This document shows positions 1-7,854 of a DNA stretch of 64,000 bases, piece after piece. The stretch comes from JAHECE01 sp963780675 (GTDB taxonomy: Bacteria > Actinomycetota > Actinomycetes > Actinomycetales > JAHECE01), in the NCBI GenBank assembly GCA_963780675.1, contig CAWACR010000003.1, forward strand, positions 434,001 to 498,000. Reading direction: 5' to 3'. The first letter of the stretch is position 1. Each line of letters begins with the position of its first letter. Below the pieces are notes generated by a model. It was not told the origin of the DNA. It did no database searches and worked only from the letters and a program-made list of their open reading frames with translations. Both the position numbers and the translations under genes were made by a program.

Positions 1-506
1 CCGAGCCCGCCACCGAGCCCGCGCGAGCCGTCGGATCCGGTTCCGGGCTCGCTGCGACGGGGCTGCGCACGCCCGGTCCCCGGACCGAGCCCCGGCCGGG
101 TGCGTACCCGAAGGACGCTCGCCCCGGCCGTGATCTCGGCGCCGGTGCGCAGGCGCCGCCATCGGGGGCCGAGGCGCCGGCTCCGCGGCCACCGGTCGTG
201 ACGCGCGCCTGAGGGGCGCACCCGGGTCCCGTTCGCGGAGCCGAGGTCGCGGGCCTCGACCTCGCCCCGCCGCAGGCGCACCTCGAGGTGCCGGCGAGAC
301 ATGCGCGCGTCGGCGAGGACGACGTCGCACGCCGGGTCGCGGCCGACGGCGACCGGCGGGCCCTCCAACGGATGGCACCAGCCGGCGTCCGGGCCGGCCG
401 TCACGGCCAGGTGCCACCGCGATGCCAGGGACGCCCGCGCGGCCGTCGGGTACGCGGCGTCGCGCACCCTGGGCGTCGTTCGCACCGGCAGGACCTGATC
501 GCTCAC
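1..506 (-). CDS. FHA-domain protein, N-terminal part (truncated by window edge)
   Basis: The frame is open from a GTG at 506 down to base 1, giving 168 codons of an incomplete protein. Residues about 45-95 form a forkhead-associated (phosphothreonine-binding) domain: VGRDPACDVVL holds the conserved Gly-Arg (residues 55-56), MSRRHLEV holds the Ser and His (70 and 73), and DLGSANGTRV holds the Asn-Gly pair (92-93). After it the chain becomes Arg/Gly/Pro-rich. In actinomycetes such N-terminal FHA domains often sit on FtsK/SpoIIIE-type ATPases or on Ser/Thr-kinase partner proteins; which applies here cannot be seen. No good ribosome binding site precedes the GTG, and an in-frame GTG about 30 codons upstream is an alternative start. 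Confidence 0.72.
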   Translation of the reverse strand, partial: MSDQVLPVRTTPRVRDAAYPTAARASLASRWHLAVTAGPDAGWCHPLEGPPVAVGRDPACDVVLADARMSRRHLEVRLRRGEVEARDLGSANGTRVRPSGARHDRWPRSRRLGPRWRRLRTGAEITAGASVLRVRTRPGLGPGTGRAQPRRSEPGTGSDGSRGLGGGL

Positions 507-626
507 GCGGGGAGTGTGCCGGGCGCCGTCGACCGGGCGCTCGGCGCCTGTGGACGACGGCGAGGCGTTGCCCGTCCACAACCCGCCGGTCACAGTCGCG
601 GCAGCCTCACCCAGGGCTCGGCGGAC

Positions 627-1334
627 TCAGGCAGGCACGATCAGGTCCGGCTCGTCGACGGCGGGCGTGTTCACCCGCGTCGACACCTCGTGGAAGGACA
701 GGTCAGGCACGGGGCCGGACAGGTGCGCGAGGGCCTGCACGGGGTCGTGGGCCGACGGGTCGAGCCAGGCCTCGACGTCGGCCCGGGTGAGAAGGACGGG
801 CCGCCGGTCGTGGATGTCCGCCAGGTCCCCGGTGGCATCCGTCGTGATCACCGTGGCGGACAGGACCCACCGCCTCGGGTCGTCGTCGGCGCACGCGGGG
901 TCGCGCCAGAACGCGTAGAGACCCGCGAACGCCAGCGGCCCGCCGTCGTGGGCGTGGATGTAGAAGGGGACCTTGCTGCGGCCGCGCCGCTGCCACTCGT
1001 AGTAGCCCTCGGCGGGGACCACGCAGCGGCGCCGGGCGAGCGAGGACCGAAAGGCGGGCTTGTCCGCGAGGGACTCGCGACGGGCGTTGATGAGGCGGTT
1101 GCCGATCCGCACGTCGGTGGCCCAGGCAGGGACCAGGCCCCAGCGGGCGGCGTGCAGCTCGCGCCGGGTGGGGTGCTCGGGCGATGCCTCGCGGTCGAGG
1201 ATCACGCGGATCGGCTGGGTCGGCGCCACGTTGTACGACGGCGCGACGGCACCGGCCGCCTCCGTCACCTCGTCGACGTCGTAGGCGTCCGCCAGGTCCT
1301 GTGCCGCCCTGAACGAGGCGAACCGGCCGCACAC
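627..1334 (-). CDS. SRAP family protein (abasic-site DNA-protein crosslink, YedK/HMCES type)
   Basis: Full-length 235-residue SOS-response-associated peptidase. The family forms a thiazolidine crosslink with abasic sites in single-stranded DNA through Cys2 once Met1 is removed. The active-site set is complete: Cys2 in MCGRF, Asn84 in LINARRES, Glu113 in GYYEW and His175 in IHDRRPV. The start is GTG, fixed by the need for Cys at position 2. It begins 13 nt after the stop of the aminotransferase on the same strand, so the two are probably cotranscribed. No LexA-type box is evident in the short gap. Family assignment is firm; the physiological role is taken from E. coli YedK and human HMCES. Confidence 0.95.
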   Translation of the reverse strand: MCGRFASFRAAQDLADAYDVDEVTEAAGAVAPSYNVAPTQPIRVILDREASPEHPTRRELHAARWGLVPAWATDVRIGNRLINARRESLADKPAFRSSLARRRCVVPAEGYYEWQRRGRSKVPFYIHAHDGGPLAFAGLYAFWRDPACADDDPRRWVLSATVITTDATGDLADIHDRRPVLLTRADVEAWLDPSAHDPVQALAHLSGPVPDLSFHEVSTRVNTPAVDEPDLIVPA

Positions 1335-1347
1335 CGGGCGCCGCCGG

Positions 1348-2571
1348 TTACGCCCACCGCGCCGACGCCAGCCGTTCGCACCCGGTCCGGATGTCGCCGT
1401 CGGACCGGCAGAAGGCGAACCGCACGAGCGTGACGAGGTCGGCCGCCGCGGTGCCCCCGGGCGTGGTGAACGCCGTCACCGGGATCGCGACGACGCCTGC
1501 CCGCTCCGGCAGCGTGGCGCAGAACGACTCGGCATCGCGGGCGCCCACCGACGCGGCGTCGGCGATCGCGAAGTACGTGCCCTCGGGGACGAGGACGTCG
1601 AAGCCCGCGCGGCGCAGGCCGGCGCACAGCAGGTCGCGCCGTTCGCGGAGGCTCGTGCGCAGGTCCGCGACGGCGCCGTCGAGGGTGAGGGCGTGGGCGA
1701 TCGCGGGCTGGAACGGCGTGCCCGAGGTGTAGGTCAGGAACTGCTTCACGGCTCGGACGGCGTCGACCAGCGGCGCCGGTCCGCAGACCCAGCCGATCTT
1801 CCATCCGGTGACCGAGAACGTCTTCCCCGCCGAGGAGATGGTCACGGTGCGCTCGGCCATTCCGGGGAGGGTCGCCATCGGGACGTGCACCGCGTCGTCG
1901 TACACCAGGTGCTCGTAGACCTCGTCGGTGACGACGATCGCGCCGCAGGACCGGGCGGCGTCGGCGACCGCCTCCAGCTCTGTCCGCGTCAGGACGGCCC
2001 CGGTCGGGTTGTGCGGGGTGTTGAGGAGGATCACCCGGGTGCGCGGGCCGACGGCGCCCCGCAGCTCGGCCGCGTCGAGGTGCCACCGCGGTGTAGCCGC
2101 GTCGGGTGGGTGGAGCGCGACCGTGCGGCGCGTGGCACCTGCGAGTGCGATGACCGCGGCGTAGGAGTCGTAGAACGGCTCGAGGGTGAGGACCTCGTCC
2201 CCGGGCTCCGTCAGGGCCAGGAGCGCGGCGGCGATCGCCTCGGTCGCGCCGGTGGTGACGAGGACCTCGGAGTCCGGGTCGACGGCGAGCCCGTAGTACC
2301 GCGCCTGGTGGTCCGCGACGGCCCGCCGCAGCTCGGCGACCCCGGGGCCCGGCGCGTACTGGTTGTGCCCGGTCCGGATGGCCTGCACGGCCCGCTCGAG
2401 CACCTCGTGCGGGCCGTCGACGTCGGGGTAGCCCTGGCCGAGGTTGACCGACCCGGTCGACACCGCGAGGGCTGTCATCCGGGCGAAGATCGTGGAGCGC
2501 GGCGTTCCGTCCGCGGCCAGGAGACCGGCCGCGCCGGCGACGGCGGACCACCGGCCCGGGACCATGCTCAC
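1348..2571 (-). CDS. Class I/II PLP-dependent aminotransferase
   Basis: 407 residues of fold-type I aminotransferase. NLGQGYPD (residues 43-50) lies near the N-terminus, NTPHNPTG (184-191) carries the PLP-contacting Asn, and SSAGKTFSVTGWKIGW (246 onward) holds the Schiff-base Lys250. This subgroup includes N-succinyldiaminopimelate aminotransferase (DapC of M. tuberculosis), kynurenine and methionine aminotransferases; substrate cannot be decided from sequence, so no symbol is given. The start may be GTG at 2571 or ATG at 2565, both 10-16 nt after the upstream stop, implying readthrough from the small hypothetical gene. It probably forms an operon with the downstream SRAP gene. Confidence 0.9.
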   Translation of the reverse strand: MSMVPGRWSAVAGAAGLLAADGTPRSTIFARMTALAVSTGSVNLGQGYPDVDGPHEVLERAVQAIRTGHNQYAPGPGVAELRRAVADHQARYYGLAVDPDSEVLVTTGATEAIAAALLALTEPGDEVLTLEPFYDSYAAVIALAGATRRTVALHPPDAATPRWHLDAAELRGAVGPRTRVILLNTPHNPTGAVLTRTELEAVADAARSCGAIVVTDEVYEHLVYDDAVHVPMATLPGMAERTVTISSAGKTFSVTGWKIGWVCGPAPLVDAVRAVKQFLTYTSGTPFQPAIAHALTLDGAVADLRTSLRERRDLLCAGLRRAGFDVLVPEGTYFAIADAASVGARDAESFCATLPERAGVVAIPVTAFTTPGGTAAADLVTLVRFAFCRSDGDIRTGCERLASARWA

Positions 2572-2581
2572 GCGGGGGAGC

Positions 2582-3010
2582 TCAGGAGCCGGTCTCGGGA
2601 GGCAGGATCCGCGCGAGGGCCTGGCTCATGTCGATCGTGTCCCCGTCGCGTCCGCCCTGGCCGATCACGAGCGGCGGGTCGGTCGGCCGGATCTGCACGC
2701 CGCGCACGCGGTCGAGGAGGGTCAGGGGCGCGGTCAGGACGTAGAACTCGCCGTCCTCGCCCACGCCGACGGCGTGATCGAAGCGCAGGTACCACCCGCG
2801 GACCTGGCTCTTGGCCGTGCCCTTGCCGCCGTAGCCCTGCACCAGGAGCGTCTCGGGCTCGAGGCCGGTCGTGCGAGCCCTCGCGACGAAGTCCTGCAGG
2901 AGGGCGCGGGCCTGTGCGCTCTCGCGCGACTGGCGTTGGGCCAGCGCGTTCGCATGCGCGTCGGCGGCGGCTCGGCGCTGCTGGCTCCACTGATCCTCGT
3001 TGGCACCCAT
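2582..3010 (-). CDS. Conserved hypothetical protein
   Basis: 142 residues, no recognised domain. The N-terminal half (about residues 5-45) is charged and probably helical. The C-terminal half (about 50-130) is beta-rich, with LVQGYGGKGTAKSQVRGWYL and FDHAVGVGEDGEFYVLTAP, suggesting a small soluble sandwich-like domain. The ATG lies 7 nt behind TAGTGT with no Shine-Dalgarno sequence, so the mRNA is probably leaderless. It is the first gene of a likely unit that continues into the aminotransferase 10 nt downstream. Codon bias and position support a real gene. Confidence 0.75.
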   Translation of the reverse strand: MGANEDQWSQQRRAAADAHANALAQRQSRESAQARALLQDFVARARTTGLEPETLLVQGYGGKGTAKSQVRGWYLRFDHAVGVGEDGEFYVLTAPLTLLDRVRGVQIRPTDPPLVIGQGGRDGDTIDMSQALARILPPETGS

Positions 3011-3017
3011 CGGAGAA

Positions 3018-3023
3018 ACACTA
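3018..3023 (-). promoter_or_regulatory. -10 element of the 142-residue hypothetical gene
   Basis: TAGTGT on the minus strand, 7 nt before the ATG at 3010. Confidence 0.55.
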
Positions 3024-3070
3024 CGCCGTCGGGGTGTCGCCGAGAGGGCTCCTGGCGTCGCTGTGCGGCC

Positions 3071-4396
3071 TCATTCCGTCGCCTCGCCGGTGGCGCCGGC
3101 GGGCTCGGGGACGGCGCCCGCGCCCAGCAGGCCTCGCAGCTCGTCCAGGTAGGCCGTGATCGACTCCCGTTGGCGGCCGAGGTCGTCCACCTGGCGCTGG
3201 GCCGTCTCGAGCTCGCGCTCGGCCCTGCTCGTGGCCTCGGAGACCAGCTCCTCGGAGACGGCCCGGGCATCGGAGAGCAACCGGTCCGACGTCTGCCGGG
3301 CGGACTCGAGCTGGGCGCGGGCGCGGGACTCGGCGTCGGCCGTCACGGCGTCCGCCTTCGCCAGTGCCTCGACCACCCGCTGCTCCGCTGCGGCTGCGTG
3401 CTCCTCGGCGGCGGCGACCAGTCGGTCCGCCTCGGCGCTTGCCTTCTCGTGGAGCTCGGAGTTGGCGCGCTCGGTCTCCGCGCGCCGGGCGGCGATCTCG
3501 AGGTCGGCGTCCGCGGTCGCCTGAGCGACGGCCGCGCGGACCCGGGCAGCCTCCGTGCGGGCGGCCTCGAGGATCTCGGCCGCCTCACGGCGGGCGGCCG
3601 AGAGGGCCTCCTCGGACTCGAGCCGGGTCTTCTCCCGCAGCTCGGCGACCTCCCGGTCGGCGGTGGCGCGCGCTGCCGTGGTCTCGGCGACCGCGGCAGC
3701 CCGGACGGCCTCGTCGTACCGGCGCGCGGCGTCCCGCACCTCCTGGGCCTCGGCCTCGGCCGACGTGCGCACCTCGCGGGCCGCCGCCTCCGCCGCGACA
3801 CGCTTCTCGGTGATCTCCCGCTCGGCCTCGGCGCGGAGCAGGGCCAGCTCGCGGTCGAGGCCCGCTCGCAGGTCCGTCTCCTCCGTGGCGGAGGCGTTCG
3901 CGATGCGGGCGGCCTCCCGCTCCGCCGAGCCGACGAGCTCTTCCGCGCGCCGCTGGGCGGCGGCGAGCGCGGTCTCGGCCTGGCTCGCCGCGCCGGTGGT
4001 CAGGGACTCCGCCTCCCGGCGGGCGTTCGTGAGGAGCTCCGCCGCCTCGGTCTCGGCCCGCGCCCGCAGCTGCCGGGCGGACCGTTCGGCCTGCGCGAGG
4101 GCCGTCGCGGCCTGCGCGTTCGCGTGCGCGAGGAGGTCCGAGGACTGCTCCTCGGCCGAGCGCAGGAGCCGTTCGACGCGGGAGCCCAGGCCCGCGTAGG
4201 TGGGCCGCTCGGCCTCCCGCAGCTGCCGGTTGGCCGCGGAGAGCTCCCCCTCGATCTTCATGGTGCGCTGGTCGAGCGCCTCGACCTGCACCCGCGCCTG
4301 GGCGAGCGACTGCTCGAGGGCGTGGATCTGCTGGTCGACCTGGGCGCGGTCGTACCCGCGCATCACGATGGGGAACAACGGGGAGACGTCAGACAC
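3071..4396 (-). CDS. DivIVA-like coiled-coil protein
   Basis: 441 residues. The N-terminus (FPIVMRGYDRAQVDQQIHAL, residues about 8-27) resembles the membrane-associating DivIVA segment, where the motif is normally F-x-x-x-x-x-GYD-x-x-x-V. From about residue 30 to 420 the sequence is almost uninterrupted Ala/Glu/Arg heptads, a very long coiled coil like the actinobacterial cytoskeletal proteins Scy and FilP or the Wag31 group. It is probably a structural protein for polar growth or division; this is inference. A good AGGAGGG site sits 7 nt before the GTG at 4396, and a 211-bp spacer separates it from the divergent membrane-protein gene. Confidence 0.82.
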   Translation of the reverse strand: MSDVSPLFPIVMRGYDRAQVDQQIHALEQSLAQARVQVEALDQRTMKIEGELSAANRQLREAERPTYAGLGSRVERLLRSAEEQSSDLLAHANAQAATALAQAERSARQLRARAETEAAELLTNARREAESLTTGAASQAETALAAAQRRAEELVGSAEREAARIANASATEETDLRAGLDRELALLRAEAEREITEKRVAAEAAAREVRTSAEAEAQEVRDAARRYDEAVRAAAVAETTAARATADREVAELREKTRLESEEALSAARREAAEILEAARTEAARVRAAVAQATADADLEIAARRAETERANSELHEKASAEADRLVAAAEEHAAAAEQRVVEALAKADAVTADAESRARAQLESARQTSDRLLSDARAVSEELVSEATSRAERELETAQRQVDDLGRQRESITAYLDELRGLLGAGAVPEPAGATGEATE

Positions 4397-4607
4397 GGAA
4401 CCCTCCTGCTCGGTGCACCGGTCGAGGCGATGGGGGCCGGCGAAGCAGCGCCGACGAGCGGGTTCGGCCCACGGCGCCCATCACCCTCAGCCTATCCCGG
4501 ACGAGCATCCGAGCCCGGCGTGCACCCCGAGGAGCGGCCGGCTCGGCCTATCCTGGGTCTTCGGGCACCCGTGACGAGGGCGCCCCCACCGGGGAGGTAC
4601 CGCACTC

Positions 4608-5732
4608 GTGCTCCGCAGGATCATCGCCTATGTGCTCGTGGCGCTGGGCGTGGTCGTCATCGCACTGGCGATCGCCTCGGCCACCGTCTGGAAGAGCTCG
4701 AACACCGTCACCGCGTCCCTGTCCGACGCCCCCGAGGCTCCCCTCGTGGTCAGCGAGGCCGGTGTGCTCGACATGGTTGCGGAGGAGGTCACCATCCGGG
4801 CGACGGCTCCGAAGGGCTCGCCGGTCACGCTGGCCGTCGGTCGGGACGCCGACGTCGCAGCCTGGGTCGACGACGCCCCTCACGTGCTGGTGACCGGCCT
4901 GTCCTCGTGGACGCACCTGGCTGCGGAGACGGTCGACGGCGAGGGAGAGGCACCGAGCCCCGCCGGCTCCGACATGTGGGTGGCGGAGGCATCGGGCACC
5001 GGCGAAGTGACCCTCACCTGGACGAACGAGGACGGCCGGTGGAGCCTTCTGGCCGCGACGGACGGCACCGCGGCGGCTCCCGAGGTCGTCCTGACCTGGC
5101 CTCAGGACGTCCGCACCCCCTACCTGATCCCCGGCATCGTCCTCGGCGCCCTCCTGCTGGTGGCCGGGCTGGTCATGCTCGGGCTCCGGGCATTCGAGCG
5201 ACGTGAGGCCGCGCGGCGTGACGCATCGCGAGCCGAACGCGCGGCCCGCGGCGAACCCGTGACCGGTGAGATCCCCGCGGTACCCGGCGACGAAGCGCGG
5301 GTCGAGGCGCCGGGCGAGGCGCCTGAGCCGTCGTCCGGGCGCGCCGGCGCCGACGGCGAGTCCTCCGGATCGGCCGGAGCCGCACCCGAGACAGCCGATG
5401 CCTCGGCGCCGACGCGGCCCCTGACGCGTCGGGAGCTGCGGGCGCAGGCCCGGGCGGCCGCTGCGGCTGCGGAGGGAGCCGATGGCGCCGAGGTCGAGGG
5501 CGGTGACGCCGAGAACCGCGGCGCCGAGGCCGCCGGCGACGCCGACCAGTCCGTGTCGCCGGAGCCCACCGGCGTTGTCGGCACGCCCGATCCGAGCCCG
5601 TGGCGACGGGCGTGGGGGATGGGTGACGCGCAGCGCACCGACGCCACGGGGTCCACCGACGCCACGAGGTCCACCGACGCCGTTCAGCACGACGCCCCGT
5701 CCGACGCGGCCTCCGAGGAGGGGGAGAAGTGA
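4608..5732 (+). CDS. Two-pass membrane protein with long acidic tail
   Basis: 374 residues. A transmembrane helix at about 6-28 is followed by an extracytoplasmic beta-rich region (about 30-165) and a second helix at about 172-194. The cytoplasmic tail of about 180 residues is rich in Ala, Glu, Arg and Pro and ends in a short degenerate Thr-Asp-Ala repeat, so it is probably disordered. GGGGAGGT 9 nt before the GTG fixes the start. It is translationally coupled to the next gene (TGATG overlap), so the two probably act together at the membrane. I do not recognise the family beyond actinobacterial membrane protein of unknown function. Confidence 0.8.
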   Translation: MLRRIIAYVLVALGVVVIALAIASATVWKSSNTVTASLSDAPEAPLVVSEAGVLDMVAEEVTIRATAPKGSPVTLAVGRDADVAAWVDDAPHVLVTGLSSWTHLAAETVDGEGEAPSPAGSDMWVAEASGTGEVTLTWTNEDGRWSLLAATDGTAAAPEVVLTWPQDVRTPYLIPGIVLGALLLVAGLVMLGLRAFERREAARRDASRAERAARGEPVTGEIPAVPGDEARVEAPGEAPEPSSGRAGADGESSGSAGAAPETADASAPTRPLTRRELRAQARAAAAAAEGADGAEVEGGDAENRGAEAAGDADQSVSPEPTGVVGTPDPSPWRRAWGMGDAQRTDATGSTDATRSTDAVQHDAPSDAASEEGEK

Positions 5733-6727
5733 TGGCTCGCCCGATCCGTCGCGCCGGCGTGCTCGCGCTCGCCGCAACCGTCGCCCTCGCGGGCTGCGCC
5801 GCGGTCCTGCCTCAGCCCGACCCGGAGCCGCTTCCGCCCGCTCCGGCGCCCGTCCTCCAGGTCGACCAGGCCGACGCCGTGCTCGCGGCACTCGGCGAGG
5901 TGGTCACGACGGCGGATGCGAGCCTGGACGCCGAGGCTCTGTCGGTCCGTGTCGAGGACCCGGCGCTGACGATGCGTTCGGCCCAGTACACGATCGCCGA
6001 GCGCAGCGGCGGGGCTCGAGTCCCGTCCCCGCTCTCCACGGACGAGGAGATGCTGGTCCTTGCCGCGAGCGACTCGTGGCCCCGGTCGATCGTGGCCGTG
6101 ACCTCACCACCCGAGGGGACCACCTCCTACCTCGGCCTCGTGCTCCGGCAGGACGATCCGCGCAGCCAGTACCGGCTCTGGGGCTGGGTCCGGCTGTTCC
6201 CGGGGGTGGAGACGCCGTCGATGGCCACCCCCGAGGTAGGCAGCCCCGAGCTGGCCTCGGACGCACCCGGGCTCGTCGCGACCCCCGCGGACACCGTGGC
6301 CGGTTTCGCCGACGTCCTCGTGAACGGCGCGGACAGCGCGTCGGCCCCGCTCTTCGGCTCGAACCCGCTTGCCACCCAGCTGAGCGAGGGCCTCCAGGTG
6401 GCCCGCACCAACCTCAGCGGGATCGCCGACGTCGCGTTCTCGGCAGCGCCCGTGGAGGGGCAGCTCGTCTCCTTCGAGACGGCCGACGGCGGGGCGATCG
6501 TCTTCGGCACCATCCGGACTTCGACGACGTACACGAAGACGCTCGAGGGCTCGACGCTCACCCTCGGTGGGGAGATCGGCCAGTGGCTGGGCGACGGTAC
6601 GGTCCCGACGGCTGCAGCGGTCACCCGGGATGCCGTCGTCGCCTTCTCCGTCCCCCCGGCCGCCGAGGGCGCGACGATCAGCGTTTTCGGCGCCGAGATC
6701 GTCCTGGTCGACGCGACCAAGCAGTAG
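5732..6727 (+). CDS. Lipoprotein of unknown function
   Basis: 331 residues from the ATG that shares one base with the preceding stop; a GTG at 5729 is an alternative. The signal peptide ends in a lipobox Leu-Ala-Gly-Cys with Cys22 as the lipidated residue, followed by a Pro-rich linker (residues 28-40). The rest looks like two similar alpha/beta lobes, each with a LRQDDPRSQYRLWGW- or VSFETADGGAIVFGTI-type strand pattern, which resembles actinobacterial DUF8094-type lipoproteins; that match is from memory and uncertain. GGAGGGGGAG upstream serves as ribosome site. It is located between its membrane partner and a thioredoxin-fold protein. Confidence 0.82.
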   Translation: MARPIRRAGVLALAATVALAGCAAVLPQPDPEPLPPAPAPVLQVDQADAVLAALGEVVTTADASLDAEALSVRVEDPALTMRSAQYTIAERSGGARVPSPLSTDEEMLVLAASDSWPRSIVAVTSPPEGTTSYLGLVLRQDDPRSQYRLWGWVRLFPGVETPSMATPEVGSPELASDAPGLVATPADTVAGFADVLVNGADSASAPLFGSNPLATQLSEGLQVARTNLSGIADVAFSAAPVEGQLVSFETADGGAIVFGTIRTSTTYTKTLEGSTLTLGGEIGQWLGDGTVPTAAAVTRDAVVAFSVPPAAEGATISVFGAEIVLVDATKQ

Positions 6728-6750
6728 CAGCCATCACACCGGAAGGTCCC

Positions 6751-7722
6751 ATGAGCCAGCACCGACCTCCGCCCGCGACCGTCCGCGGCGCCGTCGACCT
6801 CTCCTCCCTCGGCCGGCCGAAGCGCGCGCCGGAGCCCGCCCGGGCCGTCTCGCCGCCCCCCGCGGGCCAGGACGCCCCGGGCGCGGCCCCGCACCCGGTG
6901 CTCGACGTCACCGACGCGACGTTCCCGGCGGTCGTCGAGCTGTCGCAGCGCGTGCCCGTCGTCGTCGATCTCTGGGCGGAGTGGTGCGGTCCGTGCCGTC
7001 AGCTCAGCCCGATCCTCGAGCGTCTCGCGGAGGAGTACGGCGGCCGTTTCCTGCTGGCCAAGGTGGACGTCGACGCGAACCCGCAGATCTCGGCTGCCTT
7101 CCAGGTGCAGTCGATCCCGTCGGTGGTCGCCGTGCTCGCCGGCCAGCCGGTGCCGATGTTCCAGGGGGCCTACCCGGAGCCGCAGGTGCGATCCGTGATC
7201 GACGAGCTGCTGCGGGTCGCGGCCGAGAACGGCGTGACGGGGACCCTGGGAGAGGTCGAGGGTGGCCCCGCCGGGGAGGTTCCCGGGGCCCCCGAGGAGC
7301 CGCCGCTGCCGCCGCTGCACCAAGAGGCCTACGACGCCCTCGAGCGGGACGACCTCGACGGCGCCGCACGTGCCTTTACCCAAGCCCTGCGCGAGAACCC
7401 GCGTGACGACGAGGCGAAGGCAGGCCTCGCCCAGGTCGACCTCCTTCGACGTCTGGTGGTGGTCGACCCCGGCGCCGTGCTGGCCAGGGCCGCTCGCGCC
7501 GCTGCGGACGACGTCGAGGCCCACCTCGCAGCCGCCGACGTCGAGGTGGCGTCGGGTCGGGCCGACGCGGCGTTCGGCCGGCTCGTGGCCGTCGTGCGCG
7601 CCACGGCCGGAGCCGAGCGTGAGCGTGTGCGGGTCCGTCTGCTGGAGCTCTTCGACGTCGTCGGCACGTCGACCCCCGAGGTCGCCACGGCCCGGAGGGC
7701 GCTGGCGAGCGCGCTCTACTGA
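6751..7722 (+). CDS. Thioredoxin-domain protein of the CnoX/YbbN type
   Basis: 323 residues. Residues about 1-48 are a Pro/Ala-rich extension. Residues about 50-160 form a thioredoxin domain with WAEWCGPC (Cys79 and Cys82) and the cis-proline region QSIPSVV. The C-terminal half (about 190-323) is helical with TPR-like repeats beginning LHQEAYDALERDDLDGAARAF, the architecture of E. coli YbbN/CnoX, a redox holdase that passes clients to GroEL and DnaK. The retained CXXC means it may be redox active. GGAAGG 5 nt before the ATG is the ribosome site. It lies 23 nt after the lipoprotein gene, and a strong hairpin follows it. Confidence 0.9.
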   Translation: MSQHRPPPATVRGAVDLSSLGRPKRAPEPARAVSPPPAGQDAPGAAPHPVLDVTDATFPAVVELSQRVPVVVDLWAEWCGPCRQLSPILERLAEEYGGRFLLAKVDVDANPQISAAFQVQSIPSVVAVLAGQPVPMFQGAYPEPQVRSVIDELLRVAAENGVTGTLGEVEGGPAGEVPGAPEEPPLPPLHQEAYDALERDDLDGAARAFTQALRENPRDDEAKAGLAQVDLLRRLVVVDPGAVLARAARAAADDVEAHLAAADVEVASGRADAAFGRLVAVVRATAGAERERVRVRLLELFDVVGTSTPEVATARRALASALY

Positions 7723-7760
7723 CGCCCGCCGCCCACCTGCTCGCAGGATTCCTGCTCGCG

Positions 7761-7797
7761 GGAACTCTGCGCGCAGGAACTCTGCGCGCAGGAACTC
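7761..7797. repeat. 15-bp tandem repeat, about 2.5 copies
   Basis: The unit GGAACTCTGCGCGCA occurs twice head to tail and then in part, between the stop of the thioredoxin-like gene and the terminator hairpin. Confidence 0.8.
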
Positions 7798-7810
7798 AGG
7801 GCAGACACGA

Positions 7811-7845
7811 CGAGGGCCCCGCACCCATCGGGTGCGGGGCCCTCG
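7811..7845. terminator. Bidirectional terminator hairpin
   Basis: Perfect 16-bp stem (7811-7826 with 7830-7845) and a 3-nt loop, between the convergent thioredoxin-like gene and glgB. There is no long U tract, as is usual in GC-rich actinobacteria. Confidence 0.85.
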
Positions 7846-7854
7846 TTCGTCATC

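Noticed and set aside
545..600. Sequences resembling DnaA boxes (TTGTGGAC, GTCCACAGG)
   Set aside because: Only two loose matches and no dnaA, dnaN or AT-rich stretch nearby; no origin called.
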